A DNA stretch of 64,000 nucleotides from NCBI GenBank assembly GCA_018268035.1, contig JAFDXI010000125.1, positions 98,866 through 162,865 of the forward strand. The letters run 5' to 3'. The notes under the pieces were generated by a model, which ran no database searches, was not told the DNA's origin, and saw only the letters and a list, made by a program, of their open reading frames with translations. Below are positions 17,955 through 28,120 of the stretch, piece by piece; position 1 is the stretch's first letter, and every line of letters begins with the position of its first letter. The stretch is from Bacteroidota bacterium (GTDB lineage Bacteria > Bacteroidota > Bacteroidia > Chitinophagales > Chitinophagaceae). A program made the translations under genes and the position numbers.

Positions 17955-19556
17955 CTAATGCATGGAATTTCCCTGTGTACTGTCACTTTCATCACCAGGA
18001 AAATCAGGTGGAGTTATACGATTTTGTTCACGCAAATTTCTTTCATTTTGTGCAACAACCATAAATTTTACCAACGATGCAAGACTGTTTTCATCCTGAT
18101 TGACAAAATTCAGTTCAAAAATACCAGAGCTTGTATTGCCATCACTTTTATTTGAGTAAAAAACCAAATTTTTAAATGTTGACTTAGCTGCTTCCGCTGT
18201 TTTGTTACCGGTGGTATCAGAATTTTTGATTTTGCCAATGAGACTATTGATGTCAAAATAACCCAACATTGATTTGCCATTAATTTCTTTATCAATATCT
18301 GCAGGCAAACTGGCTTTATTATTCCCTGTAGTGTAAGATTTTACAAGGTCATCACTGCTTGCAATCAAGAGTGCATCATTAGTGGTTTCAATCACAAAAC
18401 CGTGTCCGCCAAACATACCCAACTGGTATTGGTTTCCGTTTTTTGATAAAACATTTTTACTTACCAGGCCATTCATCACTTTATCAAAAGCCACTTTATC
18501 ACCAATTGCAAAATTGAACAGGAAATTTGTGCCACTCAGTGAAGTGTCTTCAGATGAATTTTGCGAATACATCAATGCGATATCACCACTGATTGCATTC
18601 ATAACATCAGTTGTGGTAAAACCCATTTGAGATACATAATTATCAGCCATCGTGTCAAAACCAAGGAAGTGCAAAATATCAACCACTACTTTTGGATTAA
18701 ATGCAAAAGCAACAAATCCAGTCACTGTGCCCGGGAAATTTACAATCATATCTTTCTTTACTTCTTTAGAAGGATATTTTTGTAAAATATCACTCATTGT
18801 TTTATTGAAATGACCTTCAACATCTGCAATGATTTTCCCATTTTCAAAATTGACAACACCCTCTGTATAACTACCTTCATAGAGTTGATTTATTTTTGTC
18901 ATACCGAGCATAGGGAGTGCAGCTAAACTTCCTGATGGGTTCACCCAGATTTGCATATCGCCTTTTTTGGCAAGCATTGTTTTGAAGCCATCAATAGATG
19001 CTACAGAATTGCTTTCACTTTGTGTAAAACAATTTTTCAGTAATTGTGCAGATGACGAATCCATTGCGTTGTTGGAACTACCGGTAAAGATCACAGCATT
19101 ATCATTCCATCCTGCAACAGCGTTGTTATCTAACTGGAGGTATTGAAAAGCACCGCCACTCTGCACTGTTGCATTACCAGCTTGTTTCTTTAAAAATGCT
19201 TCCAGTTTGGTTTTATCTTTTACTGAGGCAATGAAGCCCACTTCCTGATTTTGACCGGCCTGCATTGAGCTGTTCATTTTATTGAAAATATAGACAGGCA
19301 TTGTCAGGTCAATGCCGGAATTTTTTACGTCTTCCCAATTCTTGGCGTTTTTGTTTTTATTAAACATGTTGGCAATTGAATCCAATGTGATGCCTGAAGA
19401 ATTGATTTTATCAGCAATGGTTTTAGTGTCCACCACAAGAACAGTAGATACATCTTTAGGAATGTATAGTGCAAGTTGTGGTGTTTTTTCATGGCAGGAA
19501 GTAATAACAATAATTGACAAAACTGCAAACAGTAAACTGAAGGATTTATTTTTCAT
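17955..19556 (-). CDS. DUF4836-family lipoprotein
   Basis: A 533-residue lipoprotein with lipobox ITSC (lipidated Cys21). The rest matches my memory of DUF4836, a Bacteroidetes family of unknown function. It starts with IPKDVSTVLVVDTKTIADKI and contains repeated alpha/beta segments such as DIALMYS and GYFDINSLIGKIKNSD. It is acidic and Asn/Ser-rich, consistent with a cell-envelope location. It lies 46 bp upstream of the degenerate SDR but no functional link is visible. Confidence 0.82.
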   Translation of the reverse strand: MKNKSFSLLFAVLSIIVITSCHEKTPQLALYIPKDVSTVLVVDTKTIADKINSSGITLDSIANMFNKNKNAKNWEDVKNSGIDLTMPVYIFNKMNSSMQAGQNQEVGFIASVKDKTKLEAFLKKQAGNATVQSGGAFQYLQLDNNAVAGWNDNAVIFTGSSNNAMDSSSAQLLKNCFTQSESNSVASIDGFKTMLAKKGDMQIWVNPSGSLAALPMLGMTKINQLYEGSYTEGVVNFENGKIIADVEGHFNKTMSDILQKYPSKEVKKDMIVNFPGTVTGFVAFAFNPKVVVDILHFLGFDTMADNYVSQMGFTTTDVMNAISGDIALMYSQNSSEDTSLSGTNFLFNFAIGDKVAFDKVMNGLVSKNVLSKNGNQYQLGMFGGHGFVIETTNDALLIASSDDLVKSYTTGNNKASLPADIDKEINGKSMLGYFDINSLIGKIKNSDTTGNKTAEAAKSTFKNLVFYSNKSDGNTSSGIFELNFVNQDENSLASLVKFMVVAQNERNLREQNRITPPDFPGDESDSTQGNSMH

Positions 19557-19891
19557 CTGATGTTTTCTTTATTAATGATGAGATATAATTACAAGATTAT
19601 TGAGTGATATATTTTTCGTAATGAACAAATGGATGATGTAGCAACGTTGTATATTTTTCTTTGTAAAATAATTGTTTTGTTTTTGCAGTTTAATAAACTT
19701 AAAGTTTCAATCAAAAAGTTTGCTGCCTGGTTTTATATTTTTTAAAATTAAGACCACAACTTATTTTGACAAAAAAAATCAACACAATGATGTTGCTGAT
19801 ATTATTCTTAAATCATATCAAATAGTTTTCTTTTCCTGCTATCGAAAGTATTGACTAAATATCTTTTTACAGTTTTATTTTATACTGGCAG
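19557..19891. other. Intergenic region without recognised features
   Basis: This 335-bp AT-rich gap separates two minus-strand genes. I see no RNA gene, clear promoter match or strong hairpin followed by a T-run. Confidence 0.5.
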
Positions 19892-22831
19892 TTATCTGGA
19901 TAACATGGATTGATATACTGCTTCCATCATATTGCCCCGGATATTTAATGTGCTCAATTTTAGATTAGCGCCACCATCCGGATTAACACGGTTAGATAAA
20001 AATATAAATACCAGGTTATATTTAGGATCCACCCACACAGCAATACCTGTAAAACCTGTATGGCCATAAGTGAGGGGTGATGCGCTCAAACAAGGATAAG
20101 GCTCCTCACGCTTGTCATTATCTTTATCCGGCTTATCAAACCCCAGTCCCCGCCTGCTGATGTCACTGTGATAAGCGCTAAAATCATCTATCGTTTCTTT
20201 TTTCAGATACCTTTTACCATCCCAAACACCGCCATTCAACAACATGGAATATATCACTGCAAGGTCATGTACATTACTGAATAAACCTGCATGGCCGGCC
20301 ACACCACCAAATAATGCTGAACCGGGATCATGCACATAACCCCTTAACAGTTGTTCACGGAATTGCAGTTCATCTTCTGTGGGTGCAATAGTATTAATAG
20401 GAATATGTTCATTGGGTTTGAATGTTGTGTTATATAGATGCATTGGTTTGTAAAATGTGGATGCAGCATATTCATCAAGTGGCATACCTGTAATTGCTTC
20501 CACAATTTTTCCTAAAAAAATAAAATCATTATCACTGTAGATATATTCTTTTTTCCGGGAGAGTTTGCTTTCGAGGATGCGTTTGTAAATTGTATCAAGC
20601 CAGTCATTACGTAAATACATGGTATCAGCCACATGAATAGTGTGGTTAGAATCATAATATTTTTGATAGATGCCTGGTCTGGGGTCTCCATTAGCCTCAA
20701 GTGTTTCCTTATAAAATGGAATATATGCAACCAATCCGGCCTGGTGTAATAAAACATCTTCTAACACCAGTCCGCTTTTATCAGTACCACGCACCCAGGG
20801 CAAATAATCACCGAGCGTTTTATGTAAATCCAGTTTACCTTCATCATATAAATGCATCACTGAAAGCAAAGTGGCAGTAATTTTTGTAACGGAAGCAAGG
20901 TCATACACAGTATTTATTGTAACCGGGTCTTTCTTATAATATTCCAGGTTGCCATAAGCTTTATCCAAAACAATTTTATTGTCTTTTGCCACCAATACCA
21001 CACAACCCGGTGTAGCATGTTCAATGATAGCAATATGAGCAATACTGTCAATAGCATGATAAAGGTGGATGCTATCCAGTCCCACATCTGTAGGGTTTGC
21101 AAAAGGCAGTTCGTACAAACCGAGATTGGTGATACCATCACCATAATGAAATTCATCACAAACAGTAACGGGCAATTTGCCGGAAGCCACAAAGCTTCCT
21201 GTGAGCCAGTTGTAAGCTGCTTCCTGAAAGATGGGGTCATCATCATAACAAGCTATTATATTTTCTGCACCACAGAAATTTTTTAACGCATAAGGATTGC
21301 CGAAGACCATCGTTAATACATGGCTGCCCTTTTGCAGTTGTTTAATGAAATTGATCGCAGCAGTTGTAAGACCGAAATTTTTTGCCGGGTATTTGCTGGT
21401 AAGATGAACGCCAATAACAACTGCATCATATTTATCATGTATTTTTTTCTCTATTGAATCAATGACAGCACTACCATCATCATAATCATATAAAAAAATA
21501 TCTGCATTATTTTCCAAATACAGAAAATTTGCAATTGTGCCGGTGTCTGAGATGCCAACACCAACATAAGCCAGTTTTTTACCTGCATGCAAAGGGAAAA
21601 CTGATGTATCTTTTAGTCTCAATAATGTAAGCGCATTCCGGGCTACTTTCCTTTTTAAAGCCTGAACATCTTTATTCAAATCTTTATACAAATTGGTTGC
21701 AGCAACAGGATGATAATCTGCAAGCCCCAAATTATATTTTGTCAGCAACACTTTTTTAACGCGGTTATCAATATCAATTGAATCCAAATCTTTATTGGCA
21801 ATAGCAGCCTGAATTTTTTGAATAGCCAAAGGCACATCACCTGGCAGGCAAAGCATATCATTACCTGCAACCAAAGACTGCACTGCTGCATCACCTTGTG
21901 GAAAATATTTGGCAACGCCCTGCATTTCCAATGCATCAGTAAATGAAATGCCTTCAAAACCAAGTTGGTTGCGCAATAGACCGGTTACATTTTTTTTGGA
22001 TAATGATGTTGGCAAATGTGGCGTATTATCAATAGCAGGAATATCGAGATGAGCAATCATCACACTGCCGATGCCTTCATTAAAAACTTTTTTGAAAGGA
22101 TATAATTCCAAAGTATCTAATGCATTGAATGATTTATTGATGACAGGCAAATCAAGGTGCGAATCAACACTCACATCACCATGACCAGGAAAATGTTTGG
22201 CACAGGCCATGATGCCCTGTTCCTGCATGCCCCGCATCATCTGTGTTCCAAACAATGCCACTTTATATTTGTCTTCACCAAAGGAGCGGAAATTGATAAC
22301 GGGGTTGTTGGGGTTATTATTAATGTCAACCACCGGCGCATAATTTACCTGTATGCCTTCGCGTTTGCATTGTGCACCAATGGCCCTGCCCACTTCATAC
22401 ACAATGGCAGCATCCTGCACTGCGCCCAGGGTAAGCTGGTCAGGAAATTTTTTCACACTGTCAGTCATACGCATACCCAAACCTGTTTCACCATCAATGC
22501 ACACCATCAAAGGTGTCTGTGCAATTTGTTGAAAATGGTTGAGCAGTTTGGCCTGTTGCACCGGCCCGCCCTGAAACAAACAAATAGAACCAATATTGTA
22601 CTGCCGGATAAGAGCATCCACTTTATCAGTAAAAAATACAGGAATACCTGAAGTCATACCACTTTCCCTTACCACCATCAACTGAGCAATCCTTTGTTGT
22701 GGTGTCAATGAATTAAAAACACTGTCCACCCAATGTTGTGATGCAGTTGTTTGCTTGTAAAATTGTTGCGAATGTGCAGCATAAAAAACAAAAAGAAAAA
22801 CAATAAAAGTGACAATAAATTTTAATCTCAT
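19892..22831 (-). CDS. GH3 beta-N-acetylglucosaminidase fused to a beta-lactamase-fold serine hydrolase
   Basis: A 979-residue exported two-enzyme protein. After a signal peptide (1-21) comes a NagZ-like GH3 domain (about 35-370) with KHFPGHG (212-218), the Asp223-Ser-His225 catalytic loop and the probable nucleophile Asp299 in FTDALEM. A GH3 C-terminal-like alpha/beta domain follows (about 395-560). The last part (about 585-979) is a beta-lactamase/class C esterase domain with Ser647-V-T-Lys650, YSDNDF and a late YGHTGFTG. The fusion is known in Bacteroidetes and suggests peptidoglycan turnover: a hexosaminidase plus a D-Ala-ester or peptide hydrolase. A candidate promoter is at 22912-22943. 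Confidence 0.92.
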   Translation of the reverse strand: MRLKFIVTFIVFLFVFYAAHSQQFYKQTTASQHWVDSVFNSLTPQQRIAQLMVVRESGMTSGIPVFFTDKVDALIRQYNIGSICLFQGGPVQQAKLLNHFQQIAQTPLMVCIDGETGLGMRMTDSVKKFPDQLTLGAVQDAAIVYEVGRAIGAQCKREGIQVNYAPVVDINNNPNNPVINFRSFGEDKYKVALFGTQMMRGMQEQGIMACAKHFPGHGDVSVDSHLDLPVINKSFNALDTLELYPFKKVFNEGIGSVMIAHLDIPAIDNTPHLPTSLSKKNVTGLLRNQLGFEGISFTDALEMQGVAKYFPQGDAAVQSLVAGNDMLCLPGDVPLAIQKIQAAIANKDLDSIDIDNRVKKVLLTKYNLGLADYHPVAATNLYKDLNKDVQALKRKVARNALTLLRLKDTSVFPLHAGKKLAYVGVGISDTGTIANFLYLENNADIFLYDYDDGSAVIDSIEKKIHDKYDAVVIGVHLTSKYPAKNFGLTTAAINFIKQLQKGSHVLTMVFGNPYALKNFCGAENIIACYDDDPIFQEAAYNWLTGSFVASGKLPVTVCDEFHYGDGITNLGLYELPFANPTDVGLDSIHLYHAIDSIAHIAIIEHATPGCVVLVAKDNKIVLDKAYGNLEYYKKDPVTINTVYDLASVTKITATLLSVMHLYDEGKLDLHKTLGDYLPWVRGTDKSGLVLEDVLLHQAGLVAYIPFYKETLEANGDPRPGIYQKYYDSNHTIHVADTMYLRNDWLDTIYKRILESKLSRKKEYIYSDNDFIFLGKIVEAITGMPLDEYAASTFYKPMHLYNTTFKPNEHIPINTIAPTEDELQFREQLLRGYVHDPGSALFGGVAGHAGLFSNVHDLAVIYSMLLNGGVWDGKRYLKKETIDDFSAYHSDISRRGLGFDKPDKDNDKREEPYPCLSASPLTYGHTGFTGIAVWVDPKYNLVFIFLSNRVNPDGGANLKLSTLNIRGNMMEAVYQSMLSR

Positions 22832-23303
22832 GGTTTTGCGAAAATAAAATTTAATAATTACGAATTATGAATTGAAAATTATGGATGTTGTTTGCTGTTA
22901 AATCTGAAATACAAAAATATCAATGATTGTTGTTTACCAACAATTACCAATTCTCACTTAAAATTCTGATAGTTATTTGTTGAAACAGGGAATGAAAGAA
23001 TAATTGCAGACAAGATTATTTTTGAATTAAGAATGACACTTTTAATAGAAAACATTTCACAAACTGTGTGAGTAAGAAATAGTATGGTTTTAGGAAAGAA
23101 ATGCCTTATTATTTTCAAAAGGAATTACATTTTTTGCATCATGCATTTTAAACAATGCAATGACCTTAGTTAACAATACAGGTTTACTACTTATTTTTAG
23201 CTAATTGTTATCTTCCCTACAACATTTAAAAAGATTTCACCACCTTTTATTTATTATTCTCATTTTCAAAAAAATCTAACTAATGATTAAATAGAAAAAA
23301 AAT
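22832..23303. other. Intergenic region, otherwise empty apart from a candidate promoter
   Basis: This 472-bp AT-rich stretch contains the candidate promoter of the GH3 fusion gene at its left end. The rest (about 22950-23303) shows no open frame of note, RNA gene or clear terminator. Confidence 0.5.
22912..22943 (-). promoter_or_regulatory. Candidate promoter of the GH3 fusion gene
   Basis: On the minus strand a TATTTTTG -7 element (22919-22912) lies 21 bp from a TTG (22943-22941). The spacing is at the upper end of the Bacteroidetes range. It would give a leader of about 75 bases. Confidence 0.4.
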
Positions 23304-24671
23304 TCAACGTTGTATGGAATATAACAAAGCACCATGTGCATTAATAGAGGTTTTTATAGCATCAACATTTTTTATCAAAATTCCTGTCCATAAATTTTTT
23401 ATTGCATGTTTTCCAGTTAACCCCAACCTGCTTTGAAATGAAAAATTAACCTGTTTTGCACTATCGCCAGTATTAAATAAAGCCAGATAAATAAGTTTTT
23501 TGCCGGCATCTGTTGCTGTCCATGCAATTATATCACCATCACGGAATAATTCTTTATTGTTTATACTGTTTTGAAGCACTTGAATAACATCTTTATTAGT
23601 AAGTAATGAAATGGCAAACTCATTACTTGTTGGCAAATCACCACCAAACATTAATGGTGATCTAAAGATGCTCCACAATGTCATCAATGTATATTGTTCA
23701 TCTTTTGTGAAGAGGCTTTGACGGTCATTGCCCCTCTCAGCTTTAATACCTAAATGACCCAATGGCAACATGTCACCATCAGGATAAGCTCCTGCAGTCC
23801 TGTATTGATTCCATCTTTTGAAAATATCAAAATGCGCTTTCAGCTCAGGCCAGTTGTCCCAGAAATCATCAATGGTGCGCCATAAGTTGGCATGCATCAT
23901 AGCATGTTTACCTTCTGCAATCGGTGTTTCACCAGGCGACATGCTTAACACAATTTTTCTGCCGCAATTATCAATCGCTTTCCGCAGCATTTCAATTTCA
24001 GCTTTATGATATGGCCTTGACAAGTCATCACATTTAATAAAATCAACACCCCAGCCTGCATATAAATTAATGATAGAATTATAGTACTGTTGTGCACCAT
24101 CTTTAGAAGCATCTACCGTAAACATATCATGTAGCCAGGGACATTGCATGCTATCACTGTAAATATCTGTAGCAGTTTTATTGGTGCCATAAACAGGCAT
24201 TTTATTTTTTACTGCAATCACCGGAACACCACGCATAATATGGATACCCAACTTTAAACCTTTACTATGCAAATAATCTGCTAATGGTTTAAACCCTTTA
24301 CCATCAGCAGATGATGGAAAACGGTTTACAGCCGGTATAAATCTTCCGAAACTATCAATATTATATTGCGGGTCTGTTTCATTATAGCCATGCGATTTAT
24401 CATTTGCAACATACCAGCGAATATCAACAACAATGTATTCCCATCCATATTGTTTAAGATGAGCTGCCAAAAAATCTGCATTGGCCTTTACTTCACCTTC
24501 TGTAACGTTGGGCCCGTAACAATCCCAGCTATTCCAGCCCAATGGCGGTGTGGGCGCCCAGTCGTGAAAATCAGTTGAAATGTTTTGTTGTGCAGATACT
24601 ATAGATGAGATTGATATTAAAAGTGCAAAAAGTATTATAACTTTCTTCGTTACTATAAATTTTGAATTCAT
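23304..24671 (-). CDS. GH27 alpha-galactosidase
   Basis: A 455-residue exported glycosidase that removes terminal alpha-galactose (the family also has alpha-N-acetylgalactosaminidases). After a signal peptide ending SIVSAQQ, the TIM barrel starts with TPPLGWNSWDCYG. It carries WEYIVVDIRWY, GLKLGIHIMRG and the nucleophile region VDFIKCDD, and has a C-terminal beta-domain. The start was placed at the ATG at 24671, which gives a normal signal peptide. An ATG at 24680 adds three residues, and the longest frame (24755) adds a charged, unlikely leader. It stands alone with no SusCD beside it. Confidence 0.93.
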   Translation of the reverse strand: MNSKFIVTKKVIILFALLISISSIVSAQQNISTDFHDWAPTPPLGWNSWDCYGPNVTEGEVKANADFLAAHLKQYGWEYIVVDIRWYVANDKSHGYNETDPQYNIDSFGRFIPAVNRFPSSADGKGFKPLADYLHSKGLKLGIHIMRGVPVIAVKNKMPVYGTNKTATDIYSDSMQCPWLHDMFTVDASKDGAQQYYNSIINLYAGWGVDFIKCDDLSRPYHKAEIEMLRKAIDNCGRKIVLSMSPGETPIAEGKHAMMHANLWRTIDDFWDNWPELKAHFDIFKRWNQYRTAGAYPDGDMLPLGHLGIKAERGNDRQSLFTKDEQYTLMTLWSIFRSPLMFGGDLPTSNEFAISLLTNKDVIQVLQNSINNKELFRDGDIIAWTATDAGKKLIYLALFNTGDSAKQVNFSFQSRLGLTGKHAIKNLWTGILIKNVDAIKTSINAHGALLYSIQR

Positions 24672-24996
24672 TTTTTGCATCTCCTGAATAATTGCATTTG
24701 TTGTATTGCAAGATAATTTTGTGTTGTTAATTTGTTTCAAGATTTTTTCAAGCAATATAACTCAACACCTGTTCAGTGTGCCCGATAGCATTCATTATTT
24801 ATCAATTTATCTTATCGCAAAAAAACAATGATGCTGCAAAAAGGTTTTATTGAAGTTATAGAAAATGAAAAAATTTATTACCTCACATACTTCAACAACA
24901 TTTTCAGTCATTATTTTTTGGCAATGTGATGTCATGATTAATGACATCCATTATTATGCATTGTTACAGCATCATGTAAAACAATCTATACTTTTT
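24672..24996. other. Intergenic region without recognised features
   Basis: About 325 bp between two minus-strand genes. A small plus-strand frame here ends in the antisense of the Gly-rich barrel C-terminus and looks spurious. No promoter or terminator was supported. Confidence 0.45.
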
Positions 24997-27879
24997 CTAT
25001 GCACCCGGGTGAAAACCACCACCGCCGTCTGGAGGAGGAGGAGGAGGCATACCAAAACCATTGCCCCTAAAGTCAGGCATTTTTTTATCCTGTTGTTTTG
25101 AATTATTACGAATGTTGTAGGTGAAAGTTAGCAGGAAATACCGGGTCAATACCTTCGTTTGTACATCCTGCACATAATTTTCATTTACGTTTCTTTGTAT
25201 GCTCTTATTCTGGTTCAACAGGTCATAGACACTGAACCTTAATTCAGCCTGCTTGTTTTTCAAAAATTGTTTGGCCAGTGCAACATTCAGCAAAGGCACT
25301 GCAGTATTGTAACCATCTGAACGGCCGGTATAAAATGTATAATCAAAAGAGGGGTTCAGCAGCCACCCGGAATTGGTGTAATAAGTGGCGTCCACACTCA
25401 GGCTTTGTGAAAAATAATTCTGGTTCTGGTCAGGGTTCACAGAATATTTTACGATATTATAAGTGGGCGTTGCAGAAAAGTTCATGTCAAAATTTTCTTT
25501 CATGTTGGTAGTAAATTTCACTGTTTCGCCGATAGCATAATTCTGTGTATTGTTTTCAACATTATTGATAAGACTCACACTTTTGGAGTCGGTGAAATTG
25601 GTGGTAAAGTTTAAATTGGATTTGGGTTTTTTCAACCTGAAACCATAATTAAAAAAAGCAGAAATATTATAAGTGCCATTGAGGTTTGTATAACGGGTAG
25701 TGTCAGCGCCTGTGGCGATATTTGTCGTTACATTACTAACAATACTGTTGTTGGTAAATGTTGCATTCACCATGGCAAACATATTGCTGAAATGATCACC
25801 ATCAAATTTGAAATTGGTAAATAAAGCCCTGAAACTATTGGTGAATGATTGTTTCAGGTCCGGATTGCCTATCACAACATTCAATGGGTCGCTGTTATCA
25901 ATAACTGGCTGCAATTGTGTTACACCTGGTTGACTAGTCCTGCCTGAATAGTTAAACCTCAGGTTGGAAGACCTGCTGAATTTATAATTGAAATTTGCAG
26001 TAGGATACATGTTGGTGTAGTGTTGTGTAACGGTAATATTTTTCGTATCATTAATACTCGTCAGGTTACCAAATTGCACACCATTCCCAAAACTCATATT
26101 CCATTTTTCGCCCTGTATCCTGTAATTGAGAGTTACTCTGTTGGATGAATATGTATTGTTGTAATTATTCGTCAGCAAAGAATCAACATTAGAGAATTTT
26201 CCTGTAGAGCTGTCAAAGTTATAAGTTGTCCTGTTGGCCTTATTATCTGTGTAAGAATAATTGTATTGAAGCTCCAGTTGTGAATGTTTGCCGATAGGTT
26301 CAGTATAAGCAGCATTGGCGCTAATGCCTGCACCATTGGTTTTTGAAATATAATGCTGGTTGATATTGTTGATGGAATCAATACCACTATTAAAATAATC
26401 AGTTCTCGACAAATTATTACCATTGCCATTATTGGAGTTGCCTGTACCGTTGACTGAAAGAGAAAAAGTCCTTCCTTTTTTTAAAAACTTATGCCGGAAC
26501 AATACATCAATGCTTCCATTGTAACCTTCGTTATAACTGTCTGCAGTAGCAACAGATTTATTGAGCGTATCACCAGCGCTCCGGAAAGTGTTGGTTGTGG
26601 CATTTGATGCATTTCTTGTTTGTTGATAAGAAACGTTTGGCCTTACAATCAGTGAATTCAATGTATCAAACTGGGTTTCCAAATTAAAATTGAAGCGGTG
26701 GTTGATGTTCCGGTTGGAAGATGACTGGTCCTGGTTATTAAAAATAGATGGGCTGCCTTGATAAAGGTTTTCAGTATTGGTAAGCTGGTCTTTTGAAGTG
26801 AGCAAGTTGTTATAAAAATAACTACCATACACAGTTGTATTTTTTCCCCAGTTATCGCGGTAATTCAATCCAAAAGCTGAAGTAGTGATCAGCCCGTTGT
26901 TGTTGCTGTTGGCATTGAGGCTTTGCAATTGCTGCATCTGTCCGCCGCCGCCACGGCCTCCACCACCTCTGCCACCACCCCCAAAACCACCACTCCTGCC
27001 ACCACCTGATGAACCACCGAAAATATCCTGTGGTGTAAAGTTTTGTTTGTTGGTATTATTCAACTGACCAATAACACTTATCTGCTGATCATTATTAAAA
27101 GTATTATAGTTGCCGGCAAGATTATATAAACCTTTATCTCCTGCTCCAGCTCCAGCTACAACTTTACCAAAGTGCCCTGCATTTTTCTTCATCACAATAT
27201 TTACTGTTTTAACACGGTTGCCATCATCAAAACCTGTGAATGTACTTTGATCACTCTGGTCATCAAACACCTGTATTTTATCAATCATATCTGCAGGTAA
27301 ATTTTGGGTAGCTGTTTTTGGGTCATCGCCAAAAAATCTTTTGCCATTTACTAAAACACGTTGCACTGTTTCTCCCTGTGCTTTTATATTCCCTGATTTG
27401 TCCACATCCATACCAGGTAGTTTTTGCAACAGGTCTTCTGCAGTTGCATTGGGTTTTGTTGCAAATGAAGCTGCATTAAATTCAACTGTATCTTTTTTTA
27501 TTACGATAGGTTGAGTTTGTACTACCACACCTGCAAGTTCATGAGCATGTTGATCCAAATAAATGATGCCTGCATTCAATGTATTTGCGGTACTGCTAAC
27601 AGTAAAATTGCTGAAACGTGTTTCATAACCACTGAAGCTGATCTTTAAAATAAAATTACCTTCAGGTATATTACCTATAGCAAATGATCCATCATCTGCA
27701 GATAATGATTGAAATGCCACTGTGGAATCGCTTTGTAATATGCTGATTGTTGCTCTTTTTAAAACCTGGTGTGCTGTACTATCCCTTAAAATTCCTTTTA
27801 TTGATCCTGTTGCTTTCTGGCTAAAGCCTGTTGCCGAAATAAGAATAAAAATACCTGAAATTAAAAATTTGTACCTCAT
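24997..27879 (-). CDS. TonB-dependent receptor-like outer-membrane beta-barrel protein with Gly-rich insert
   Basis: A 960-residue outer-membrane protein. The signal peptide ends TGFSQ. It is followed by a CarboxypepD_reg-like domain (about 25-110, GSIKGILRDSTAHQVLKRAT), a plug-like region (about 120-240, KPNATAEDLLQKLPGMDVD, VLVNGKRFFGDD) and a long beta-barrel of the OMP_b-brl_3 kind. A Gly/Arg-rich segment (about residues 285-315 of this form) interrupts the early barrel, and the tail has six consecutive prolines followed by a Gly-rich end. The ATG at 27879 is chosen because it starts a normal signal peptide; the longer frame from 27933 adds 18 residues. There is no SusD partner, so it is not a classic SusC. 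Cargo is unknown. Confidence 0.88.
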   Translation of the reverse strand: MRYKFLISGIFILISATGFSQKATGSIKGILRDSTAHQVLKRATISILQSDSTVAFQSLSADDGSFAIGNIPEGNFILKISFSGYETRFSNFTVSSTANTLNAGIIYLDQHAHELAGVVVQTQPIVIKKDTVEFNAASFATKPNATAEDLLQKLPGMDVDKSGNIKAQGETVQRVLVNGKRFFGDDPKTATQNLPADMIDKIQVFDDQSDQSTFTGFDDGNRVKTVNIVMKKNAGHFGKVVAGAGAGDKGLYNLAGNYNTFNNDQQISVIGQLNNTNKQNFTPQDIFGGSSGGGRSGGFGGGGRGGGGRGGGGQMQQLQSLNANSNNNGLITTSAFGLNYRDNWGKNTTVYGSYFYNNLLTSKDQLTNTENLYQGSPSIFNNQDQSSSNRNINHRFNFNLETQFDTLNSLIVRPNVSYQQTRNASNATTNTFRSAGDTLNKSVATADSYNEGYNGSIDVLFRHKFLKKGRTFSLSVNGTGNSNNGNGNNLSRTDYFNSGIDSINNINQHYISKTNGAGISANAAYTEPIGKHSQLELQYNYSYTDNKANRTTYNFDSSTGKFSNVDSLLTNNYNNTYSSNRVTLNYRIQGEKWNMSFGNGVQFGNLTSINDTKNITVTQHYTNMYPTANFNYKFSRSSNLRFNYSGRTSQPGVTQLQPVIDNSDPLNVVIGNPDLKQSFTNSFRALFTNFKFDGDHFSNMFAMVNATFTNNSIVSNVTTNIATGADTTRYTNLNGTYNISAFFNYGFRLKKPKSNLNFTTNFTDSKSVSLINNVENNTQNYAIGETVKFTTNMKENFDMNFSATPTYNIVKYSVNPDQNQNYFSQSLSVDATYYTNSGWLLNPSFDYTFYTGRSDGYNTAVPLLNVALAKQFLKNKQAELRFSVYDLLNQNKSIQRNVNENYVQDVQTKVLTRYFLLTFTYNIRNNSKQQDKKMPDFRGNGFGMPPPPPPDGGGGFHPGA

Positions 27880-28120
27880 AATATAATTTGTTGAAGCATT
27901 CGCAATACAAAATTTGGTTTTATCCTGATGCAACTTGAATAATAGCGATTAAACAATAAAATTTTGCGGCGAAACTTGATAGAATATTGGAATTGTTAAA
28001 AGATTTATCATTTCAGGATTTAGTAAATGATATATTAAGCCATTCCTCAATAAAAAATCAATTACTCAACTTTTTAATTGATAATACAATTTGACAACAA
28101 CAAGATGCGAAATCATTCAA

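Noticed and set aside
26885..27067. Plus-strand proline-rich frame
   Set aside because: It is the antisense reading of the Gly-rich insert in the outer-membrane barrel protein.
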